A program made the position numbers and the translations under genes. Shown here piece by piece: positions 37,083-44,271 of a stretch of DNA of 64,000 bases (position 1 is the first letter of the stretch; the number at the start of each line of letters is the position of its first letter). The notes under the pieces were generated by a model. The model saw only the letters and a list, made by a program, of their open reading frames with translations. It did not search any database and was not told the origin of the DNA. Source of the stretch: Spongiihabitans sp965206355 (GTDB taxonomy: Bacteria > Pseudomonadota > Gammaproteobacteria > Arenicellales > Poriferihabitantaceae). The stretch lies in the NCBI GenBank assembly GCA_965206355.1, contig OZ242212.1, positions 310,001-374,000 of the forward strand, given 5' to 3'.

Positions 37083-38006
37083 ATGACTATAACTGCGCGA
37101 CTCATTGTCATAACGGCAACCATCATACTTTTATCAGGATGCCCGATAACGCCCCCTCCTACGGCGGTGCAAACCTCTTCCAGATCGACCACACCACCTG
37201 CCAAAATTCCTCTACAGCCCGAAGAACTGAATCAGGAGGTCGTAAAAGTACTACTTGATTTGGCCGGGGTTAGAGAGGAAATCAATCGCTTGAGAAATGC
37301 TATTGAGGAAATCCAATTTGAAACCGAAAACGCCAAGCGGCGTCAGCAAGACTTATTTCAGAAACTGGAAGACCGACTGGTCAGCGTTGAACGAAATCGG
37401 CAAGTGCTGAGTCCGCAATCAACGGCGGCGGTACAACGCAATAATCAGCAACCCGACCACCCGGACAGTAGCGAGACTATAGGTGGGGATACTACCAGCG
37501 TTGCCGCAAATGTGCCACTTAATCAAGTGCCCACACCCTCGCAGAATAATCAGGATACGACTGCCATTAATACATCAACGCCTCCTGCCGCCACTGCACC
37601 CAAACTACCGCCAACCACCTTGGCAGAACAGCAGGCTTACGATCAGGCATTTGAGTTATTGACACAAAGTCTGTACGCCGATGCGATTATCCAATTTCGG
37701 CAAATGATCACGACCTGGCCACACAGTCCGTTAGCCGCTGATGCCTACTATTGGATGTCTGAAACGATGTATGTTAATCGCCAATTTGAACATGCGCTAA
37801 GTGGTTTTAAGGCATTGATAAGCAAATATCCAGATAGCCCGCGTGTGCCCGAAGCGCTACTAAAAATCGGTTATATCCAACATGACATTGGTGACTATGA
37901 AAAGGCTGTACAAACTTTTCGGGATATTTTGGCGCGTTTTCATGGACACAAAGTTGCTATTTCTGCCCAAACCCGATTGCGACGTATTGAACAAACCATA
38001 CAATAA
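37083..38006 (+). CDS. cpoB: Tol-Pal coordinator CpoB (YbgF), with a lipobox
   Basis: 307 residues. There is an N-terminal export signal, a coiled coil (about 55-105) of the trimerising type, and a Pro/Thr/Gln-rich linker. C-terminal TPR repeats contain DAYYWMSETMYVN and PEALLKIGYIQHDIGDYEKA. CpoB links PBP1B activity to Tol during division. The signal ends LLSGC with Cys at residue 20, a good lipobox, whereas E. coli CpoB is a soluble periplasmic protein. It ends the tol operon 146 bp after pal. Confidence 0.9.
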   Translation: MTITARLIVITATIILLSGCPITPPPTAVQTSSRSTTPPAKIPLQPEELNQEVVKVLLDLAGVREEINRLRNAIEEIQFETENAKRRQQDLFQKLEDRLVSVERNRQVLSPQSTAAVQRNNQQPDHPDSSETIGGDTTSVAANVPLNQVPTPSQNNQDTTAINTSTPPAATAPKLPPTTLAEQQAYDQAFELLTQSLYADAIIQFRQMITTWPHSPLAADAYYWMSETMYVNRQFEHALSGFKALISKYPDSPRVPEALLKIGYIQHDIGDYEKAVQTFRDILARFHGHKVAISAQTRLRRIEQTIQ

Positions 38007-38041
38007 TCACAGCAATTTCAATACGGCGGTAAGATAGCGTT

Positions 38042-38070
38042 TGACATAAACCGATCATAACAGGATAATC
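38042..38070 (+). promoter_or_regulatory. Sigma70 promoter of tRNA-Lys
   Basis: TTGACA (38042-38047), a 17-bp spacer and GATAAT (38065-38070), followed by the GC-rich CCCGCC discriminator expected of stringently controlled tRNA promoters. The tRNA starts about 57 bp after the predicted start site. Confidence 0.75.
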
Positions 38071-38133
38071 CCGCCTGCCTTTTCTTTATCGGTGCCTATC
38101 ACTATTCATCGGCACTATTCACAGGTCGCTATT

Positions 38134-38209
38134 GGGGCGTTAGCTCAGTTGGTAGAGCATCTGACTTTTAATCAGGTGGTCACAGGTTCGAATCCTGTAC
38201 GCCCCACCA
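38134..38209 (+). tRNA. tRNA-Lys (anticodon TTT)
   Basis: 76 nt including an encoded CCA. The acceptor stem pairs GGGGCGT with ACGCCCC, the T-loop reads GGTTCGAATCC, and the anticodon loop is CTTTTAA. A tRNA-Lys after ybgF/cpoB is also seen in E. coli. Confidence 0.97.
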
Positions 38210-38338
38210 TTTTCTTTAACCAGCGGTTGCCGCAACAACCATCAAACCCACCTATCCGTCTAGCAACACGCATCTAGTAACAGCATACGATTTATCCCGC
38301 AAAACCACCACCAACGCCACTAACAAGCCGGATGTGGA

Positions 38339-39385
38339 TCATCTATATCGCGCATCTTTGCCATCAGGATTAGGGCGAGCGATGCCTGCGATAATTTGAT
38401 CAAGATGAATCTTGCCAATCACGGCACCCTCGGCATCCACAACATTGCCAGAACGGGCATCTGTGCCAACCACCTGTTGCAAAGCCTCTTCCAGAACCAG
38501 GTCTTGTTGCAAATTCGGTCCTGAACAACGCTCATTGGGAGTCATGACTGATTTAATCTGGATGACACGAGCACGATTGATGTCCTTGACGAAATCAAAA
38601 ATATAGTCATCCGCCGGATGCAATATGATTCCTTGTGGATCACCTTGTTGAATAACGGCACCATCCCTCAAAATAGCGATTTCATCCCCCATTCTCAACG
38701 CCTCATCCAGATCATGGGTAATAAATACAATGGTCTTATGTAGCTCCTCTTGCAGCCCCAGTAGCACACCCTGCATATCCGCTCGAATCAGCGGATCAAG
38801 GGCAGAAAAGGCCTCGTCCATCAGCAGAATTTCCGCATCGGTCGCTAACGCACGTGCCAAACCGACACGTTGTTGCATACCACCCGATAACTGTGACGGA
38901 TAATGTTGTTCAAAACCCGATAAACCGACTCGATCAACCCAGTGTTGACTCTGTTCTTTGGCTTGTTCAAGCGGAGTTCCCTGAATAACAAGACCATAAG
39001 CGACGTTTTCAGCAACAGTTCTGTGCGCATGCAATCCAAATTTTTGAAATACCATGGATGCTTGATGCCGTCTAAAATCAACCAATTCTTCCGCCGTCAT
39101 CGCCAACACATCCTGACCATCAACAACTATCTTGCCCAAAGTGGGTTCAATCAAGCGATTAATATGCCGAATCAAAGTGGATTTTCCCGAACCGGAAAGC
39201 CCCATAATAACCGAAATGCTCTTGGCAGGAATATCAATGTTAATATCCTTCAAGCCAAGAACACAATTATACTTCTCCAATAACACCTGCTTTGAAATCC
39301 CTTGTTGCACATCAGAGATCACATCGTGCGAGTTTTTACCAAAAATTTTATAAAGATTTTCGATTTTTATTTTCATATTAGTCAT
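38339..39385 (-). CDS. proV: Glycine betaine/proline ABC transporter ATPase ProV
   Basis: 348 residues from ATG 39385, although the frame is open 31 codons further into proW. It has Walker A GLSGSGKST, signature LSGGMQQRVGLARAL, Walker B LLMDEAFSALDP and the H-loop ITHDLDEA. The N-terminal region upstream of Walker A (KYNCVLGLKDINIDIP) is typical of ProV/OpuAA. A short C-terminal extension ends the chain. It powers osmoprotectant uptake with ProW and ProX. Its start overlaps the end of proW, so the two are coupled. Confidence 0.92.
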   Translation of the reverse strand: MTNMKIKIENLYKIFGKNSHDVISDVQQGISKQVLLEKYNCVLGLKDINIDIPAKSISVIMGLSGSGKSTLIRHINRLIEPTLGKIVVDGQDVLAMTAEELVDFRRHQASMVFQKFGLHAHRTVAENVAYGLVIQGTPLEQAKEQSQHWVDRVGLSGFEQHYPSQLSGGMQQRVGLARALATDAEILLMDEAFSALDPLIRADMQGVLLGLQEELHKTIVFITHDLDEALRMGDEIAILRDGAVIQQGDPQGIILHPADDYIFDFVKDINRARVIQIKSVMTPNERCSGPNLQQDLVLEEALQQVVGTDARSGNVVDAEGAVIGKIHLDQIIAGIARPNPDGKDARYR

Positions 39386-40268
39386 GCTGAATTCCCTGAC
39401 GATGTTTTTGCAAGCGATCTCCGTACTGCTGGGAAACCCGATCAAAAATGACCGCCAGCGCAACAATAGCCAAGCCATTCATCAGACCTAATGCCAGATA
39501 TTGGTTTGAAATCGCCCGCAGAACCGGAACCCCCAGTCCAGCAACACCAATCATAGAAGCAATCACCACCATCGACAACGCCATCATGATAGTTTGATTG
39601 ATGCCGGCAAAGATATTGGGCAACGCCAGTGGAATCTGCACCCCGAACAATCTTTGTTTGTAGTTTGCGCCAAACGCATCGGCGGCTTCAAGGGCTTCTT
39701 TCTCGACCAGACGAATGCCTAGATTAGTCAAACGCACAATCGGTGGCATAGCGTAAATGCAGACCGCAATCAGACCGGGCACCTTACCGATCCCCAGCAA
39801 CATCACCACCGGAATAAGATAGACAAACGCCGGAATGGTTTGCATAATGTCCAGAATGGGCGTAACAATCGCCTGTGCGCGATTCGAGCGCGCCATCATT
39901 ATGCCAAGCGGAAGACCAAGTGCAATGCAAAGAAAAGTGGCAACTGAAATAATCGCCAAAGTGGACATGGTGTCTTTCCACATACCGAAATAACCGATAA
40001 CAAGAAACGACAAAACACTACCAATAACGATTTTTATACTGCGCGAACCTAACCACGCGAGCACGGCAACAATAATAATAATAATCGGCCACGGTGTGTT
40101 GATAAGCAGTTTTTCCAGCCACACCAAGAAGTGCAACAACGGTGAAAAAAAAATTTCCAGCGACTCGCCAAACTCACGCGAAAAATCACGAAACCCGGAG
40201 TCAATACTTTTTTTGAGATCTCGCAGGTCCTGTCTCTCCATAGACGGAAATTGGGTTAATAAACTCAT
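39378..40268 (-). CDS. proW: Glycine betaine/proline ABC transporter permease ProW
   Basis: 296 residues from ATG 40268 (MSLLTQFPSMERQ). It has a soluble N-terminal part, then membrane helices from about residue 65. The permease EAA-like loop is EALEAADAFGANYKQRLFGVQIPLALP. The open frame runs a further 59 codons upstream into MITE copy 7, where a Shine-Dalgarno-like GGGAG and ATG lie in frame. An N-terminally extended form is therefore possible. It works with ProV and ProX. Confidence 0.92.
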   Translation of the reverse strand: MSLLTQFPSMERQDLRDLKKSIDSGFRDFSREFGESLEIFFSPLLHFLVWLEKLLINTPWPIIIIIVAVLAWLGSRSIKIVIGSVLSFLVIGYFGMWKDTMSTLAIISVATFLCIALGLPLGIMMARSNRAQAIVTPILDIMQTIPAFVYLIPVVMLLGIGKVPGLIAVCIYAMPPIVRLTNLGIRLVEKEALEAADAFGANYKQRLFGVQIPLALPNIFAGINQTIMMALSMVVIASMIGVAGLGVPVLRAISNQYLALGLMNGLAIVALAVIFDRVSQQYGDRLQKHRQGIQHD

Positions 40269-40301
40269 AACTACCCCCTTGTTGATATAGTAATTCTTAT
40301 T

Positions 40302-40463
40302 GAGACCTTTGCACGAAAGCCATTTCACCTGCATGCTACGTCGCCTAAAAGTGCCTACTGTTGGTAAAAACGTACTCAATCGGTCATTTATAAGCATAAA
40401 CTCCCTCATTCCGTGCGTTTTTGCCTGGCCTGAAAGCGAAATCATCTTCCGTGCAAAAGTCTC
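40302..40463 (+). mobile_element. MITE copy 7 (162 bp, long form)
   Basis: Long form with the same extra segment as copy 4. It is flanked by a perfect TTATT duplication and inserted between proX and proW. Confidence 0.92.
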
Positions 40464-40616
40464 TTATTAAAGAAAAATCCGCCGACACGTATATCGGCGG
40501 ATTTCACTTGCGATTACATTTTACATCTCATAGCACATGCCCATGTCATATCATGTTGTCATAAAGGTTCGACAATGACCGCAAATACAACGAACCCAAA
40601 GCAAGAGATACAATCA

Positions 40617-41627
40617 CTACAAACTCGCCTTAATTTTTTTGGCGACCGCGCTACTGACCCAATTTTCCCAGACATTTTCATACTGCAGAAAAAATTCGGT
40701 TGCTGCATCAACACCATCAGCTTGGTTTTCAGCCATATAAACCAACATATCGCCGATGACATCGCTGGGGAACACACGTTTTCCCAGATAGTTTAAGACA
40801 TCGCTACCGGCGCGTTTTTTGAAATCCGCAGTAACCACAGAGCGAACTTCGGAAACCGTCCATGCAGAAGGTTTGGGGTCGGCACACTCTTGTTCAGATA
40901 AAGCAATACAACCATCCCAATTTTCCTTACCCGCAAACGGCACACCATAGTCAAGTTTGACCATTTTATGTTTACCAATCAATGCGGTGGGTGCCCAGTA
41001 ATAGCCAAACCAGTTTTCTCCCCGTTCAACCGCTTTAGTCATTGAACCATCAAGACCTGCGCCGGAACCGGGGTCAAGCAGTTTCCAGCCTTTCTTTGCC
41101 ATATCAAAGGCGCGGAACAAATTAGCGTTGGACAATTGGCAACCCCAGCCAGAAGGGCAGGTAACGAATGCCCCTTTGGATGAATCCTCCACATCTGGAA
41201 ACAATTCCGGATGATCCAGCACATCCAGAACGGTTTTCAGTTGCGGATGTTTAGATGCAGTTTCCGGAGAAATCCACCAGCCTTCACCTACACCAGCAAT
41301 AGGTTCGGGGTTAGCCGTAATCAGACGACCTTCGGCAATGGCTTGGTCAAGTTTATCGACAAAGGCATTGGCCCATAACTCACCGGCAAGATCCGGCTGG
41401 CTTTTTTCGTTCATTGAAGTAAAGGTGGGCACGGTGTCACCGGGAACCATTTCCACACTGCAGTCGAAACCCGCTTCCAAAACAATTCTATCCACATTAG
41501 CCAACAACTCAGCGGAAGCCCAGTTCATTGATGCCACCTGTACCGAGCCACATTCTGCCATAGCGACAGAGCTACCAAGCAATAATGCCAGGCCAAGGGT
41601 TATCTTTTTGATGTGCTTATTTATCAT
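40617..41627 (-). CDS. proX: Glycine betaine/proline-binding periplasmic protein ProX
   Basis: 336 residues. The signal peptide is cleaved near AMA-ECGS (after residue 24). The mature chain is of the OpuAC type, with aromatic ligand-box residues in ELWANAF, GEGWWISPE and ENWFGYYWAP. Cysteine pairs could form disulfides in the periplasm. It delivers betaine-type solutes to ProVW. It is the first gene of the proXWV order, and a MITE lies between it and proW. Confidence 0.92.
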   Translation of the reverse strand: MINKHIKKITLGLALLLGSSVAMAECGSVQVASMNWASAELLANVDRIVLEAGFDCSVEMVPGDTVPTFTSMNEKSQPDLAGELWANAFVDKLDQAIAEGRLITANPEPIAGVGEGWWISPETASKHPQLKTVLDVLDHPELFPDVEDSSKGAFVTCPSGWGCQLSNANLFRAFDMAKKGWKLLDPGSGAGLDGSMTKAVERGENWFGYYWAPTALIGKHKMVKLDYGVPFAGKENWDGCIALSEQECADPKPSAWTVSEVRSVVTADFKKRAGSDVLNYLGKRVFPSDVIGDMLVYMAENQADGVDAATEFFLQYENVWENWVSSAVAKKIKASL

Positions 41628-42106
41628 TTTTTCCTCGTAATATTAAGTAGTTATAAATTTATAATAGATAATCGGCTAACGGACGATAGTCCGATACAGT
41701 CTTTCGCCCGTGTCAATCCAAACGACCAGTATACCCGTTTGTCAATAAAAAGTCATGGTTATTCTGAAACAGATTGATCTTTGGGATATCTTTTAAGGAT
41801 GCGGATGATGCTGTTTTTCTTGGTCATAGGCGAAAAAGCATGCTAACACACGCATTTTAGCGACATACGCAAGGATTTTGAAACTCCCGACCACAAACCC
41901 ACTACCTGTCAAATCACCAGCAACCCGACCTACGGCAAACAACGGATATAAACGACTCGGTGGGATTTGTTTGATTGGCGAGTTTTTATAGTAATAGGTG
42001 GGTTATTGGTAATGCGGATGTCAAGCGTCAAGAATATCCGAATGGGCGGTTTTTTCTGTTCCGAAAACGACCTGGTTTTATTATCCATACAAATTCTGCG
42101 CAAGTT
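41628..42106 (-). promoter_or_regulatory. Region upstream of proX
   Basis: About 480 bp without a gene. On the minus strand two TTGACA hexamers lie near 41743 and 41715. A CGGAC-TATC-GTCCG dyad (about 41682-41695) lies between them and proX and could be an operator. No well-spaced -10 is evident, so the promoter is uncertain. The rest shows nothing recognisable. Confidence 0.3.
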
Positions 42107-42164
42107 CCATAAAACAGGGCTAGTGTTCACAGTTTGTGTTTGGCACTAACCCTGTATTTTATGG
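42107..42164 (-). terminator. Long imperfect hairpin after tRNA-Glu
   Basis: CCATAAAACAGGGCTAGTG (42107-42125) pairs with the segment at 42144-42164 (reverse complement CCATAAAATACAGGGTTAGTG, first 20 shown as CCATAAAATACAGGGTTAGT). It begins at the 3' end of tRNA-Glu and may terminate or process the tRNA transcript. Confidence 0.45.
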
Positions 42165-42238
42165 CGTCCCCAAGGGGATTCGAACCCCTGTTGCCGCCGT
42201 GAAAGGGCAGTGTCCTAGGCCGACTAGACGATGGGGAC
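42162..42238 (-). tRNA. tRNA-Glu (anticodon TTC)
   Basis: 77 nt with an encoded CCA. The acceptor stem is GTCCCCA/TGGGGAC, the anticodon loop is CTTTCAC, and the T-arm reads GGGGTTCGAATCCCC. It lies downstream of tRNA-Ala on the same strand, with MITE copy 8 between them. Confidence 0.96.
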
Positions 42239-42255
42239 AATTAAATTGTCACTAT

Positions 42256-42394
42256 GAGACCTTTGCACGAAAGCCATTTCATCTGCATGCTGCGTTAAAA
42301 TCGTACTCAATCGGTCATTTATAAGCATAAACTCCCTCATTCCGTGCGTTTTTGCCTTGCCTACAAGCGAAATCATCTTCCGTGCAAAGGTCTC
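42256..42394 (+). mobile_element. MITE copy 8 (139 bp)
   Basis: Full-length copy with a perfect ACTAT duplication, inserted between the tRNA-Ala and tRNA-Glu genes. Confidence 0.93.
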
Positions 42395-42507
42395 ACTATA
42401 TTACCACGTACACATCATTTTTCACTACCACGCAACCAACCCGGGCAATCCGGGAATCGGCTCCCGAAAAAATAGTGGCATGGCAAAATAGCTGCCCGGG
42501 GAATAGC

Positions 42508-42583
42508 TGGTGGAGCCAGGCGGGATCGAACCGCCGACCTCAACACTGCCAGTGTTGCGCTCTCCCATCTGAGCTATGGCCCC
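42508..42583 (-). tRNA. tRNA-Ala (anticodon GGC)
   Basis: 76 nt with an encoded CCA. The acceptor stem begins GGGGCCA, the D-arm contains AGCTCAGATGGGAGAGC, and the anticodon loop is TGGCAGT. A good promoter lies just upstream. Confidence 0.96.
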
Positions 42584-42597
42584 GAATGAGGGAGCGT

Positions 42598-42626
42598 ATT
42601 CTAATGGCTGACGTTAATGTTATCAA
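42598..42626 (-). promoter_or_regulatory. Sigma70 promoter of tRNA-Ala/tRNA-Glu
   Basis: On the minus strand TTGATA (42621-42626), a 17-bp spacer and TAGAAT (42598-42603) lie about 15 bp before tRNA-Ala. MITE copy 9 sits immediately upstream of the promoter. Confidence 0.7.
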
Positions 42627-42656
42627 GGGGCAATGTTACGAATAAATTATCATTGT

Positions 42657-42795
42657 GAGACCTTTGCACGAAAGCCATTTCACCTGCATGCTGCGTTAAA
42701 ATCGTACTCAATCGGTCATTTATAAGCATAAACTCCCTCATTCCGTGCGTTTTTGCCTTGCCTGAAAGCGAAATCATCTTCCGTGCAAAGGTCTC
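42657..42795 (+). mobile_element. MITE copy 9 (139 bp)
   Basis: Full-length copy with a perfect ATTGT duplication, 31 bp upstream of the tRNA-Ala -35 hexamer. Confidence 0.93.
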
Positions 42796-42807
42796 ATTGT
42801 ATTAATT

Positions 42808-43380
42808 AGTACGTAACCTGTCCGGTTTATGCTTTCGATTTTGGGGACACTTATAAACCAGGCAGGATTTTACGAGCGGTTAAAACAGATGAGATTTAAA
42901 GAAGCTTATGACGGTTATCAATGCATTCGATTGACACCAAGTAAGGTGGCTGCATTACTTGGGTTTGTAATCGTAGTTTTCGCAGGTATATGTGTCGCTA
43001 CGAGAAGTCAGGCATGGATGGGCTGTTAGATCAACGGCTCAACGCGCCTTCACATTGGCGTGCACCAGTGGATTGAGGGCATATACTGGGATTTAATCAT
43101 TACCATGGATGATGCCACCAAAGAACATTATTCAATGTTCTTTGGTGAGGAGAAAGGGACGCGCAGTAGTTTCCTTGGGCAAGGAATGTGCTTGACGTCC
43201 GGGTCTATTCTGTTCATTTTACTCGGATAGAGGCAGTCATTACTGGCATACTCCGGAGGCAGGTTGCGTGACTTAATCTTCGCAACTTTCCCGCGGGTGA
43301 TTCTGCTACGGACTACCTCTTTATGCTCCATCATCGGCGTTACCAAAACGGACAGTTTATGTGTTAATTATCCGGACAGT
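42808..43380 (+). pseudogene. ISNCY-type insertion sequence remnant with broken transposase
   Basis: From ATG 42889 the frame reads MRFKEAYDGYQCIRLT and VAALLG. It then loses one base and continues in the next frame as RSFRRYMCRYEKSGMDGLLD. After an internal deletion come WDLIITMDDATKEHYSMFF (about 43090-43145) and, in another frame, SDRGSHYWHTPEAG (about 43220-43260). These are the N-terminal helix-turn-helix and DDE-core blocks of ISNCY-type transposases. CTGTCCGG-containing ends near 42818 and 43372 look like its inverted repeats. It is non-functional. Confidence 0.75.
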
Positions 43381-43690
43381 TTTATTTACTTCTAACACGA
43401 CTTTTAACACAGACTTCGCCGATATGATTGGTTGCCGACAAGCTCCCCAACAAACAGCCCCGACGTATTCGCCGAAGTCAGTTGCCGACCGGGTATTTCC
43501 AATCCTGACGACAGTATTAAGTCAAGGGGATTTATAAAACAACTAAAAAATGACAGAGTCTCTGTTAATTGAAGCTTTCAGTGCCGATGCGTTTTTTCCT
43601 TATCGGGATGGCATAATGTATCAACAAAGAGATCACAAGGAATGAAACAGTGCGGGAATGAATCGGAAATAATAATTCTGAAGTGAGTTT
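43381..43690. other. Gene-free stretch between IS remnant and hicB
   Basis: Nothing firm. A 31-codon plus-strand frame starting ATGACAGAG near 43550 is not recognisable. The hicBA promoter should lie near the right end, but I see no clear -35/-10 pair. Confidence 0.4.
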
Positions 43691-43900
43691 ATGCAATTAA
43701 CAGCGATATTAACACCAGCAACCGAAGGCGAATTCATTGCCATGAACTCGGAAACGGGCACGCATACTCAAGGAGAATCTATAGCGGAAGCACTGATGAA
43801 TTCACAAGAGGCAACGGTGCTTTATGTCAAGGAGTTTCTGTTAGAATTTCTCCGGAAATCTTTTTTAACAACCATAGAAATTTCAGCACATGTTCCTTGA
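43691..43900 (+). CDS. hicB: HicB-like antitoxin
   Basis: 69 residues. MQLTAILTPATEGEFIAM, then THTQGESIAEAL and EATVLYV, fit the partial RNase-H-fold domain of small HicB antitoxins, which usually read LPGCHTQG at this point. The C-terminus FLTTIEISAHVP matches the family's last strand. It overlaps hicA by 11 bp, the usual tight coupling of the pair. The frame is intact although the toxin gene is broken. Confidence 0.7.
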   Translation: MQLTAILTPATEGEFIAMNSETGTHTQGESIAEALMNSQEATVLYVKEFLLEFLRKSFLTTIEISAHVP

Positions 43901-44110
43901 CTTACCTCGTTTGTCCGGCAAAGATGCTGTACTCGGGCTTGAAAAGCTGGGGTTTAGTGTTATTCGCCAAAATAAGGAGTCATCATTATTTTGCGTTATG
44001 GTTCACATGGTTGTGTTGTGCCTAATCATAGAGAATTAAAAATTGGTACGCTAGGCGGCTTATTAAAGCAGGCCGATGTAACCGTGGATGAGTTTATGAA
44101 GGTCAAGTAA
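43890..44110 (+). pseudogene. hicA: HicA-like mRNA interferase toxin, frameshifted
   Basis: From ATG 43890 the frame reads LPRLSGKDAVLGLEKLGF and IRQ. Near 43985 it slips by one base. The other frame then continues LRYGSHGCVVPNHRELKIG and LLKQADVTVDEFMKVK to the stop at 44108. Together these cover the whole double-stranded-RNA-binding-like HicA fold, including the catalytic histidine in the GSHG-equivalent. One indel inactivates it. The intact antitoxin upstream fits decay starting with the toxin. Confidence 0.75.
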
Positions 44111-44271
44111 ATTTGTCTGACCAGACCTTTGCATAAATCAGAACAGATGTAAAAATTTCCTACCTTTGCGTTAAAAACTCATCATTAGCCTCTTAAAAGC
44201 TACGTTTTTTGTCCTAATTGGAAAAAGATCACCCACTTTTTTCCAGCATTTTGAATTATGCAAAAATCCCA

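Noticed and set aside
38092..38277. A 61-codon frame across tRNA-Lys (QLVEHLTFNQVVTGSNPV)
   Set aside because: It is the well-known spurious translation of a tRNA gene.
42136..42645. Frames over tRNA-Glu and tRNA-Ala (GIRTPVAAV, GSNRRPQHCQ)
   Set aside because: They are tRNA sequence read as protein, partly joined to MITE sequence.
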